Below, in pieces: positions 1 through 6,486 of a stretch of 7,762 nucleotides of DNA. The translations under genes were made by a program, and so were the position numbers. The notes below the pieces were generated by a model. It had not been told where the DNA came from. It saw only the letters and a list, made by a program, of their open reading frames with translations, and did no database searches. This stretch comes from Acidiferrobacterales bacterium (GTDB lineage: Bacteria; Pseudomonadota; Gammaproteobacteria; Acidiferrobacterales; Sulfurifustaceae): assembly GCA_015492195.1 (NCBI GenBank), contig WGFP01000178.1, forward strand, positions 1 through 7,762, read 5' to 3'. Position 1 is the stretch's first letter; each line of letters begins with the position of its first letter.

Positions 1-3
1 ATG

Positions 4-26
4 TTATCCACAGTTTTTGTGAGTAA
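4..26. promoter_or_regulatory. Perfect DnaA box with a weaker inverted partner
   Basis: TTATCCACA at 4-12 matches the strong DnaA-box consensus (TTATNCACA) exactly. On the opposite strand, 18-26 reads TTACTCACA, which differs from the consensus at one position. The two face each other across five bases, upstream of priA. DnaA boxes occur in replication origins and in promoters controlled by DnaA. Which role applies here, or whether this is a chance match, cannot be judged because the window starts at the first base of this region. Confidence 0.45.
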
Positions 27-53
27 CCCCGTCCCCTTCTGCAACAATCAGTT

Positions 54-66
54 AGCAATTATTGCT
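54..66. repeat. Short inverted repeat upstream of priA
   Basis: AGCAAT and ATTGCT form perfect six-base arms around a single T. The palindrome lies about 100 bases before the chosen priA start, in the most AT-rich part of the leader. It could be an operator half-site pair, but no regulator is recognisable and a chance occurrence is quite possible. I found no convincing -35/-10 pair for priA in bases 1-165. Confidence 0.2.
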
Positions 67-165
67 GGTGAATCTGTGAACGTGGAGCCTCGGTGTTCCA
101 CGGAAAGGCAAAGCAGACGCGGCGGTAGGATTTTCTTTCCAACGGCTGTGATAAAGTCGCATGCC

Positions 166-2376
166 ATGCATGGAACCCCCCACATCGTTCAAGTTGCGGT
201 ACCCACCCCCTTACACCGTTGTTTTGATTACTTAAGCGCCGGTCAACACCCGGCGCTGCAACCGGGGGTGCGCGTGCGCGTGCCCTTCGGTCGGCGGCGG
301 GAGGTGGTCGGCGTCGTGGTCGGGGCCACGGCGCAAAGCACCTTGGCGCATGAACGGCTTAAGCGGATTTCGCAGGTGCTCGATAGCGAGCCCGTGTTGT
401 CGGATGCCATGCTTGCGCTACTTTCCTGGGCCGCGGATTACTACCATCATCCCATCGGCGAGGTGTTGCATACGGCGTTGCCGGCGCTGTTGCGTCGCGG
501 GCGCGCCGCCGCCGTGGCGGGTCCGGCCGTGTGGAGGCTGACCGCCGCCGGACGCGCCGTGAAAAAAGAGGCGCTTACGCGCGCCCCCCTGCAAAGAAGG
601 CTGCTCGAAGCCTTGGCCGCCGCACCGGACGGCATGACCGCGGTCGCGCTGGCAACCGTTTCCCACCGCTGGTCGTCGGCGATTAAGGTGTTACAGGCGA
701 AGGGCTGGGTGAGCGTCCAGCGGCAGGCCCCCCCGCCGGTTTCCGGGCAATCCTTGGATCAAGCCCCGGCGCTTAACCCGGCGCAACAAAAGGCGGCCGC
801 GGCGATCACCGCCGGGTTCGGGGCCTATCAGTGCTGTTTGCTGCACGGCGTCACCGGCAGTGGCAAGACCGAGGTCTATCTGCACGCGATTGAACAGGCC
901 GTGGCGGCGGGCCGCCAGGCGCTGGTGCTGGTGCCGGAGATCGGGCTCACCCCGCAATTGGTGCAACGTTTCAAGCGGCGGATCCGCGCCCCGATCGCCG
1001 TGCTGCATTCCGGGCTCAGCGACCAGGAGCGGTTGGATGCCTGGCTGCGCGCACGTGCGGGCACGGCCGCGGTCGTCCTGGGGACGCGTTCGGCCGTGTT
1101 CACGCCGCTGAAGCACCCGGGCCTGATCGTGGTGGACGAGGAACACGACACGTCTTACAAACAGCAGGACGGCTTCCGTTATTCCGCGCGTGACGTGGCG
1201 GTCATGCGCGCCAGCCGCGAAGGCATCCCCGTTGTGCTCGGGTCCGCCACCCCCTCGCTGGAAAGCCTCAACAACGCCAGGCAGGGCGCCTACCGGCTCC
1301 TGGAATTGCCGGAGCGTACCGGCGGTGCCGGCATGCCGTCCGTCGCCGTGTTGGACATGCGCCGCCTGGCCCCGGTCGACGGCCTGTCGCATCCGTTGCG
1401 CATGGCGATCGCCGAACGCTTGGACAAAGGCGAACAGAGCCTGTTGTTCCTGAACCGGCGCGGGTTTGCGCCGGTGTGGATGTGTCACAAATGCGGCTGG
1501 GTGGCGCCGTGCCGGCGCTGTGACGCCAAGCTCACCTTCCACCATCGTCGCCGTAAGCTCCTGTGCCATCATTGCGGGGCCGAATCCAAGTTGTTGGAAC
1601 GGTGTCCGGCGTGCGGCGACGGTGATCTCCATCCTCTGGGCGAGGGCACGGAGCGGGTTGAGGCGGCGCTGGCGCGTTTGTTCCCGCGCGCGCGCGTCGT
1701 GCGCATCGACCGGGACAGCACCCGGCGCAAGGGCGCCCTGGATGAGAAGCTGAAACGCGTTTACGGGGGCGAGGCCGATATCCTGGTCGGTACGCAGATG
1801 TTGTCGAAGGGGCACGATTTTCCCAACGTCACCCTCGTCGGGGTGGTGAACGCCGATCACGGGTTGTACAGCGTGGATTTCCGTTCCGGTGAACGCCTGT
1901 TTCAGCAGCTGGTGCAGGTCAGCGGCCGCGCCGGGCGCGGCGACAAGCCCGGCCGGGTATTGCTTCAGACCTATCATCCGGACAATCCCGTGTTTGCCGC
2001 CCTGCTGCACCAGGACTACCGGGAATTTGCCGACTTCGCCCTCGAGGAACGCCGCCAGACCCACTACCCGCCTTTCAGTCATCTCGCCATGCTGCGCGCC
2101 GAATCGCCGCAACCAGGCAACGCGCTGAAATTTCTTCATCGGGCCCGTGACTTGGGCGGAAAACAGGCAGACGCCGGTTCCGTGGAAATCATGGAGCCGG
2201 TGCCGTCGCCCATGGAACGCCGCGCCGGGCGTTACCGGGCGCAATTGTTGGTGCAATCCCGCCAGCGAGGCGTGCTGCAACGTTTCCTGTCCGGCTGGAT
2301 GGCGCTGCTTACCGAATCAAAGGAAGGAAAGAAGGTCCGCTGGTCGCTGGACGTCGATCCCATCGACATGTATTGA
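166..2376 (+). CDS. priA: Primosomal protein N' (replication restart helicase PriA)
   Basis: PriA is a cytoplasmic 3'-5' superfamily 2 DNA helicase that recognises stalled or repaired forks and starts reloading of the replicative helicase. From the chosen start the protein is 736 residues; E. coli PriA is 732. The N-terminal DNA-binding domain begins at once (VPTPLHRCFDYL, then RVRVPFGRR). Walker A is GVTGSGKTE at about residues 228-236, the DEEH box is at 324-327, and motif III reads GSATPS. Eight zinc-binding cysteines lie at 440, 443, 449, 452, 467, 470, 480 and 483, a constant offset of four from E. coli. Late helicase motifs include GTQMLSKGHDFP and VSGRAGRG. The reading frame stays open back to base 1, but those 55 codons do not resemble PriA, so ATG at 166 is preferred although its Shine-Dalgarno is weak. 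It stands alone on the plus strand, facing the minus-strand operon. Confidence 0.96.
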   Translation: MHGTPHIVQVAVPTPLHRCFDYLSAGQHPALQPGVRVRVPFGRRREVVGVVVGATAQSTLAHERLKRISQVLDSEPVLSDAMLALLSWAADYYHHPIGEVLHTALPALLRRGRAAAVAGPAVWRLTAAGRAVKKEALTRAPLQRRLLEALAAAPDGMTAVALATVSHRWSSAIKVLQAKGWVSVQRQAPPPVSGQSLDQAPALNPAQQKAAAAITAGFGAYQCCLLHGVTGSGKTEVYLHAIEQAVAAGRQALVLVPEIGLTPQLVQRFKRRIRAPIAVLHSGLSDQERLDAWLRARAGTAAVVLGTRSAVFTPLKHPGLIVVDEEHDTSYKQQDGFRYSARDVAVMRASREGIPVVLGSATPSLESLNNARQGAYRLLELPERTGGAGMPSVAVLDMRRLAPVDGLSHPLRMAIAERLDKGEQSLLFLNRRGFAPVWMCHKCGWVAPCRRCDAKLTFHHRRRKLLCHHCGAESKLLERCPACGDGDLHPLGEGTERVEAALARLFPRARVVRIDRDSTRRKGALDEKLKRVYGGEADILVGTQMLSKGHDFPNVTLVGVVNADHGLYSVDFRSGERLFQQLVQVSGRAGRGDKPGRVLLQTYHPDNPVFAALLHQDYREFADFALEERRQTHYPPFSHLAMLRAESPQPGNALKFLHRARDLGGKQADAGSVEIMEPVPSPMERRAGRYRAQLLVQSRQRGVLQRFLSGWMALLTESKEGKKVRWSLDVDPIDMY

Positions 2377-2397
2377 AGCCGGTAGGTCAGCCACACG

Positions 2398-2421
2398 GGT
2401 CACGGAGATCACCAGGTCACG
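2398..2421. repeat. Short direct repeat after priA
   Basis: GGTCACG occurs at 2398-2404 and again at 2415-2421, 17 bases apart, with a related GATCAC between them. The stretch is only 22 bases after the priA stop codon and directly precedes the larger inverted repeat. It may be part of the same dispersed intergenic element or a decayed copy of another. Nothing in it looks coding. Confidence 0.3.
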
Positions 2422-2435
2422 AATTAAGTTGAACG

Positions 2436-2515
2436 GACAGGATTAACAGGATGTTACAGGATAAAAAATAAAAAATTTATATCCTGTCAATCCTGCAAAT
2501 CTTGTTAATCCTGTC
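2436..2515. repeat. Large imperfect inverted repeat made of ~9-base units, likely also a terminator
   Basis: The left arm holds three copies of an ACAGGAT-type unit (2436-2462). The right arm holds four copies of the complement with an exact 9-base period (ATCCTGTCA, ATCCTGCAA, ATCTTGTTA, ATCCTGTCT, 2481-2516). The outer arms 2436-2452 and 2499-2515 pair at 16 of 17 positions. The inner arms 2456-2463 and 2480-2487 pair perfectly around a 16-base A/T-only loop. Repeats of this ACAGGAT/ATCCTGT type are familiar to me as dispersed intergenic elements in environmental proteobacteria. Its place between two convergent genes, and the T-rich run after the right arm (2515-2526), make a transcription-terminating role plausible. 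It is probably too irregular to be a textbook intrinsic terminator. Confidence 0.7.
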
Positions 2516-2524
2516 TATTTCTTA

Positions 2525-3595
2525 TTAATGCGGAAGGGCTTGGGCGATTTCCTTTCCATCGCGTCCCAGCAGGCGATATGCGCGCCACGGTGTGCCGGGG
2601 TCGCTGCGGCAGGCCCCGAAGCGAAACGGCATGGGCCGTCCCGCGAGGGCGAAACGCAGGTCGTTGAACCACACACAACGTTTTTCTCCGTCATGGTTGA
2701 TCCGGTATACCGCGGGAAACAGGGCGAACCGCCGGTAGGCGGCGAGTGTTTTGGAATGCCATGCCTGTTTGGCGAGATCTACTTCGGCAGCGTCACCGAA
2801 ACGCGGGACGCGCTTCCAGATCGCGCGCTCGACGGGGAGGTACGAGGCATCGATGTGACGCCACCAGCTTGCGTCGTCCGCCGGTGGATCGGGGATGCCA
2901 CGGCGCCGTAGATTTACGTAAGCCATGTGATAGACATCATTCTGTTGCACCACGACCATCCAGTTGAAAGGCGAGAACGGCTGGGGGATCGCCTGTACCC
3001 GGGCGTTGCGCAGTTTCCGGTCCTGGACGTACGCCTCGCCCGCCGTGACGGCGCGTTGGTGCAGGATACCCTGGAAACCGACGTAGACGGCCAGGACCCC
3101 GAGACCGACGACAGCCGGCAGGCGGGTTTGTTTCCAGATAACGGAGACAATGAGCCCCATCACGATGATGGCGGTAAAGTAGGGATCGATAATAAAAGTC
3201 GTGGGCAGCGAGACGCGCAGGCCGGAGAACGGCGCGAAGACCATGGTGCCGAAGGCGGTGATTACATCGCCTGCAATATGTACGCCGATGCCGAGCGCGC
3301 ATACGCCCGCAAAGGCGCGCCATGTGTACTTTCCGCGCGCCAGGACGACAAAGAAGAATGCCAGCACCAGGGCCCACAGCGGCAGTATGATGACCGAATG
3401 GGTGATACCGCGGTGAGCGGTGAGGTAGGTCAGCGGATCAATTAAGCGCAGGACGAAGTCACTGTCGGGAAACGCCGCGGCCCAAAATCCCACCCACATG
3501 CGCGTCCGGCGCGGAAGTTGTCCCGCACGCGGTGATTTAGGCTCGGTGGCGCGCGCAAGCAGGGCGCCGCTCAAAGCATGGGTCAAGGTGTCCAT
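2525..3595 (-). CDS. Inner-membrane metal-dependent hydrolase, DUF457/YdjM family (YfhP-like, long form)
   Basis: This is a 356-residue membrane protein of the family annotated as LexA-regulated, inner-membrane, metal-dependent hydrolases; the true substrate is not established for the family. The N-terminus MDTLTHALSGALLA is the family signature and fixes the start. Candidate metal ligands are His6, Asp44 and Asp46 (FPDSDF), His61 and His66 (HRGITHS), and His106 and Asp110 (HIAGD). Hydrophobic segments lie near residues 68-86, 94-113, 135-153 and 158-176. After about residue 185 comes a soluble, Trp- and Arg-rich part of about 170 residues. Short relatives such as E. coli YdjM lack this part, while Bacillus YfhP-like members are of comparable length. 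It is the last gene of the minus-strand operon, 40 bases after hemJ, and ends next to the inverted repeat. The Shine-Dalgarno is weak. Family assignment is firm; function is open. Confidence 0.85.
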   Translation of the reverse strand: MDTLTHALSGALLARATEPKSPRAGQLPRRTRMWVGFWAAAFPDSDFVLRLIDPLTYLTAHRGITHSVIILPLWALVLAFFFVVLARGKYTWRAFAGVCALGIGVHIAGDVITAFGTMVFAPFSGLRVSLPTTFIIDPYFTAIIVMGLIVSVIWKQTRLPAVVGLGVLAVYVGFQGILHQRAVTAGEAYVQDRKLRNARVQAIPQPFSPFNWMVVVQQNDVYHMAYVNLRRRGIPDPPADDASWWRHIDASYLPVERAIWKRVPRFGDAAEVDLAKQAWHSKTLAAYRRFALFPAVYRINHDGEKRCVWFNDLRFALAGRPMPFRFGACRSDPGTPWRAYRLLGRDGKEIAQALPH

Positions 3596-3635
3596 GAGGT
3601 ATGTTCACTCGTGAGGCACGGAAATCCGTGAATAT

Positions 3636-4049
3636 CTAAAACGGCTTCACCACGGCAAGGATCACCGCCGCGATCAATATCACCACGGGAAATTCGTTGA
3701 GCCAACGGTAAAACACATGCCCGTGGCGGTTACGATCGTGTTTGAAATCGAGCATAAGCTTTCCGCAATAGACATGATAGGCGATTAGCACCAGCACCAG
3801 CACCAGCTTTGCGTGCAACCAGCCGCCCCCGATTCCGTAACCGAGCCATAGCCACAGGCCGAAAACGATGGTAAGCACGGCACCGGGGGTCATGATGCCG
3901 AAGAACAGTTTGCGCTCCATGAGCTTGAAACGTTCCATGCTGGTGCTGTCGCTGCTCAGGCTGTGGTACACGAACAGGCGCGGCAGGTAAAAAAGCCCGG
4001 CGAACCAGGTGACCATGAAGATAATGTGAAGCGCCCGGATCCAGAGCAT
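3636..4049 (-). CDS. hemJ: Protoporphyrinogen IX oxidase HemJ
   Basis: HemJ is the membrane enzyme that oxidises protoporphyrinogen IX to protoporphyrin IX, the penultimate step of heme synthesis, in many bacteria that lack HemG and HemY. The 137-residue product has the usual length and about four membrane segments. It starts MLWIRALHIIFMVTWFAGLF with the conserved His8, contains WLHAKL (Lys81) followed by YHVYCGKL, and ends with RWLNEFP and a hydrophobic helix closing on VVKPF, all typical of the family. ATG at 4049 is chosen because the family N-terminus begins there; the frame is open upstream only where it overlaps the DinB gene. The start codon lies two bases after the DinB stop (TGATCATG), so translational coupling is likely. 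A GGAG sits 12 bases upstream, which is rather far. Confidence 0.93.
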   Translation of the reverse strand: MLWIRALHIIFMVTWFAGLFYLPRLFVYHSLSSDSTSMERFKLMERKLFFGIMTPGAVLTIVFGLWLWLGYGIGGGWLHAKLVLVLVLIAYHVYCGKLMLDFKHDRNRHGHVFYRWLNEFPVVILIAAVILAVVKPF

Positions 4050-4051
4050 GA

Positions 4052-4549
4052 TCAGGCCTGTCTCCGCCAGCGATAGAATACGAAATCCATCTCCGGGGAG
4101 GGCGCCCCCAGTCGGGTGCACACGGCGCTGATCTGGCCGCGGTGGTGCACGGCGTGGGTCATGATGTGAATCAGGCCGTCGGCCACGGCCACGCGTTTCC
4201 TTTTCCCGCCCGAGCCGGGGTATTCCACGGTTTCGTTGAACCAGCCCGGTTGTTTTTCCGACAACCATTTGCCCAGATTTGTAAACTCATCGAGCACGGC
4301 GCGTTTCAGTTCTTGCCAGTCGTGGTGTAGGAGCACGTCGTAACCGGTTACCTTCTCAAATTCCCCGGCCAGCCGCGCCTTCCAATTGCGCGTCACCACG
4401 AGAATGTGGTCCACGGTTTTGTGGATATTTTTGAAAAACAGACCGACATCGGCGCGGCGTTGATCGTCGCTCAGGGTATCCAGCGAATGAAACAATTCGG
4501 CACAGGCCCAGCGCTGATAATCCGCCTGTTCCGCAAAGTAATTCTTCAT
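4052..4549 (-). CDS. DinB/YfiT-family putative metal-dependent protein
   Basis: The product is a 165-residue soluble protein of the DinB/YfiT four-helix-bundle superfamily (unrelated to DNA polymerase IV). Members bind a divalent metal through three histidines; many act as thiol- or bacillithiol-dependent transferases or have no known role. Here His48 (KTVDHI) in the second helix and His132 and His136 in HIMTHAVHHRGQI form the expected triad. The HHRGQI end motif is a family hallmark, and YRW near the C-terminus also recurs in the family. ATG at 4549 overlaps the stop of the upstream tlpA-like gene as ATGA; the longer open frame upstream lies inside that gene and is rejected. Being tightly coupled to a thiol-disulfide protein and to hemJ suggests a redox or thiol-linked role, but this is inference only. 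Confidence 0.88.
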   Translation of the reverse strand: MKNYFAEQADYQRWACAELFHSLDTLSDDQRRADVGLFFKNIHKTVDHILVVTRNWKARLAGEFEKVTGYDVLLHHDWQELKRAVLDEFTNLGKWLSEKQPGWFNETVEYPGSGGKRKRVAVADGLIHIMTHAVHHRGQISAVCTRLGAPSPEMDFVFYRWRRQA

Positions 4550-5094
4550 GACATTTTCCCGTTGTCGAGCAATCGTAGAATAATACGCCGCACCTTTCCG
4601 ATATCCAACTTGCCCAGCTGGCGATACACGACGTTTCCCTCTGGGGAGATTAAAAAGGCGGCGGGTATCGGGCCCACGTCGAACGCCCGCACCACCTTGC
4701 CTTCGACATCGAGGGCAATGGGATAGGGAATCCGGTAACGGCGGCTGAATGCCAGCACGTGGCTCGGCGGATCGTAGGGCATGGCGACGGCGATGAATTC
4801 CAATCCCCGTGGGTGCAGTTCCCGGTACAGCGCGATGAGGTCCGACACTTCTTCGACACAGGGCGGACAACTGGTGGCCCAGAAGCTAACCAGCACCGGC
4901 CGGTTGCGTAATTCGGCGAGCGAAAGTTTATTGCCGTCAAGCAAAGTGAATTCCACCGTCGGCGCGGGTTGCCGCGCCGGCGCCGCGAAGAAAAAAACGG
5001 CCGCAACGATAATCACTATGACCGCACCGGAAATAGCGAAAAGCACAATGCGTTTTTGCGTGGAATTTGCTGTAACCTGATCTTGCGTTTTCAT
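4546..5094 (-). CDS. Membrane-anchored TlpA-type thiol-disulfide oxidoreductase
   Basis: This 182-residue protein has one N-terminal membrane anchor (about residues 16-38, preceded by Lys14-Arg15) and then a thioredoxin-like domain that should face the periplasm. The active site is CPPC at 76-79 in WATSCPPCVEE, the usual TlpA/ResA context. The cis-proline is Pro144 in GPIPAAFLI, and ISPEGNVVYRQLG follows as in TlpA/ResA. Such proteins reduce or exchange disulfides, for example in cytochrome c or oxidase maturation. No cytochrome c maturation genes are visible here, so the partner is unknown. It starts 36 bases after hemW without a clear Shine-Dalgarno, and its end overlaps the DinB gene by four bases. 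No alternative start fits the anchor better. Family confidence is high; specific function is not assignable. Confidence 0.9.
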   Translation of the reverse strand: MKTQDQVTANSTQKRIVLFAISGAVIVIIVAAVFFFAAPARQPAPTVEFTLLDGNKLSLAELRNRPVLVSFWATSCPPCVEEVSDLIALYRELHPRGLEFIAVAMPYDPPSHVLAFSRRYRIPYPIALDVEGKVVRAFDVGPIPAAFLISPEGNVVYRQLGKLDIGKVRRIILRLLDNGKMS

Positions 5095-5130
5095 TAGAAT
5101 GTGAACAATGCAGGCGGATGCATCGGAGAG

Positions 5131-6321
5131 CTACCCATGAGCGACAAACCGCGTTTGATGTCTTGATGTTTCCGGAAGAAACAGCACTTGCAGGTCATTC
5201 AGAAAGCGCCTGCCCAATTCCGTCGGCCGGATGGTTGCGTGATCCCGGTTTAACAGCCCCTTTGTTTCCGCCAGACGCAGGGATTCCTCAACTATTGATA
5301 GAGCCAAGCCGGTCCGTTCCTGAAACAGCGAGGAAGCAAACCCTTGCGTCAGCCGCAAGGCGTTCAACAAAAATTCCGCCGCCGCGTCTTGAGGCGCGAG
5401 GTTATGGATGCCGCCGAGGGCGGCGGATGTGCCTGCTTTCTCCATATAGTTACCGGGATGCTTCGTTTTCCAGAGACGCGTGATGCCTTGTGTGCCGGTG
5501 ATCTTGCCGTGAGCGCCGGCGCCGATGCCGAGGTAATCGCCGAAGCGCCAGTAATTAAGATTATGCCGGCATTCGTAGCCGGGTTTGGCATAGGCGGAGA
5601 CCTCGTACTGCTTATATCCTTGCTCCGCGAGCAGGTCTTGGATTTGGTTTTGCATTTCCCAGCTCGTGTCGTCATCCGGCAGCACGGGCGGTTTGGCATG
5701 AAACAGGGTATTCGGCTCGATAGTGAGTTGATATACCGATAGATGGGCCGGTTGTATGGCGACCGCCGTCTGGACATCGGCGAGCGCCTGCTCCACCGTT
5801 TGCCGCGGCAGGCCGTACATCAAATCCAGATTGATGTTTTCAAATCCCGCCACGCGGGCGGCCTCGGCGGCTTGGAGGGCCTCGGCACGCCCGTGGATGC
5901 GCCCGAGCGTTTGCAGTTTTTCCGGGTCGAAGCTCTGGATACCGATGGACAGGCGGTTGACGCCCGCGTCACGAAAACCCTGGAAGCGTTCTATATCGAC
6001 CGTGCCCGGATTGGCCTCCAGGGTAACCTCGGCATCGGGCGCGAGCGGCACGCGTACGCGTACGCCGGCCAACAGCCGGTCAACCGCCTCCGGTGAAAAC
6101 AGGCTTGGGGTTCCGCCGCCGAGGAACACCGTGTGCACCGTTCTTCCCCACACCCGCGGCAGCTCCCGCTCCAGGTCGCGCAGCAGGGCGTCGATATAGG
6201 CCCGTTCCGGGATCGCGGCACGGGCCTCGTGGGAATTGAAATCGCAATACGGGCATTTGCGCACACACCAGGGCACATGAATGTACAGAGACAAAGGGGG
6301 GAGAACGGCGAAATTGAACAT
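5131..6321 (-). CDS. hemW: Radical SAM family heme chaperone HemW
   Basis: HemW is a cytoplasmic radical SAM protein that binds heme and delivers it to target proteins; it was long misannotated as an oxygen-independent coproporphyrinogen oxidase. The 396-residue product opens PPLSLYIHVPWC with the cluster cysteines at 19, 23 and 26 (CVRKCPYC), followed by DFNSH. Phenylalanine stands where HemN has a fourth cysteine, which argues for HemW. GGGTPS (68-73) and the HemW-type HNLNYW motif (253-258) support this. Two ATGs stand side by side (6324 and 6321). The GGAG at 6331-6328 is six bases from the second and only three from the first, so 6321 is preferred; either is possible. The frame is open up to 6441, but that adds unconserved residues. 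It is the first gene of the five-gene minus-strand run. Confidence 0.94.
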   Translation of the reverse strand: MFNFAVLPPLSLYIHVPWCVRKCPYCDFNSHEARAAIPERAYIDALLRDLERELPRVWGRTVHTVFLGGGTPSLFSPEAVDRLLAGVRVRVPLAPDAEVTLEANPGTVDIERFQGFRDAGVNRLSIGIQSFDPEKLQTLGRIHGRAEALQAAEAARVAGFENINLDLMYGLPRQTVEQALADVQTAVAIQPAHLSVYQLTIEPNTLFHAKPPVLPDDDTSWEMQNQIQDLLAEQGYKQYEVSAYAKPGYECRHNLNYWRFGDYLGIGAGAHGKITGTQGITRLWKTKHPGNYMEKAGTSAALGGIHNLAPQDAAAEFLLNALRLTQGFASSLFQERTGLALSIVEESLRLAETKGLLNRDHATIRPTELGRRFLNDLQVLFLPETSRHQTRFVAHG

Positions 6322-6327
6322 CATGGG

Positions 6328-6331
6328 CTCC
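6328..6331 (-). promoter_or_regulatory. Shine-Dalgarno deciding the hemW start
   Basis: On the minus strand GGAG is followed by CCC and then ATGATG. The spacing is three bases to the first ATG and six to the second. This supports initiation at 6321 (or 6324) rather than at upstream candidates at 6375 or 6441, which would add residues not seen in the family. Confidence 0.55.
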
Positions 6332-6420
6332 GTAAACGGCGCATCTTTACTACCACTTCTAAATTCAAAACTCATTGGCCGGGCACCGGTTCGTAAAATT
6401 GCATCGCCCACGGCGGGATC

Positions 6421-6460
6421 CTTTGTAATAATACAGAACATAATATTTTAATCACAGAAA
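6421..6460. promoter_or_regulatory. AT-rich divergent promoter region between hemW and the nuclease gene
   Basis: These 40 bases contain only 8 G or C, a sharp dip in otherwise GC-rich DNA. On the plus strand TTGTAA (6423-6428) and TTTAAT (6447-6452) are 18 bases apart and could serve the nuclease gene. On the minus strand TATTAT (6433-6428) is a possible -10 for hemW, but its -35 is poor. Divergent transcription from this spacer is expected from the gene layout; the exact boxes are guesses. Confidence 0.4.
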
Positions 6461-6474
6461 GATCCACCCCTTGC

Positions 6475-6481
6475 AAGGAGG
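6475..6481 (+). promoter_or_regulatory. Strong Shine-Dalgarno inside a palindrome
   Basis: AAGGAGG lies five bases before ATG 6487, near-perfect for the 16S anti-Shine-Dalgarno and the strongest site in the window. Its first bases belong to a perfect 10-base palindrome, CCTTGCAAGG (6469-6478), which could bind a dimeric regulator or modestly occlude the site in RNA. Most neighbouring genes have weak sites. Confidence 0.75.
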
Positions 6482-6486
6482 CTTCG

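Noticed and set aside
1..165. N-terminal extension of PriA by 55 residues from ATG at base 1
   Set aside because: The frame is open, but the added residues do not resemble PriA. The family N-terminus starts right after 166, and the stretch holds DnaA-box and palindrome sequences typical of a leader.
691..2280. Long open frame antisense to priA (over 500 codons)
   Set aside because: It is a shadow of a GC-rich gene with strong third-position bias. The translation is Arg/His/Gln-rich and low in complexity, with no recognisable motif, while the plus strand encodes complete PriA.
2436..2516. CRISPR-like array
   Set aside because: The units are about 9 bases and contiguous, with no unique spacers, and the two arms are inverted rather than direct repeats. 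No cas gene is near.
4550..4870. Extended N-terminus of the DinB protein
   Set aside because: The extra codons lie wholly within the tlpA-like gene in another frame and are Arg-rich shadow sequence. The ATGA overlap start at 4549 fits the family length.
6322..6441. Longer HemW starting at 6441 or 6375
   Set aside because: These starts lack a good Shine-Dalgarno, add residues absent from HemW proteins and reach into the AT-rich spacer. GGAG points to 6321/6324.
6448..6456. TTAATCACA as a DnaA box before the nuclease gene
   Set aside because: It has one mismatch to the consensus, stands alone and lies in AT-rich DNA where such matches arise by chance.
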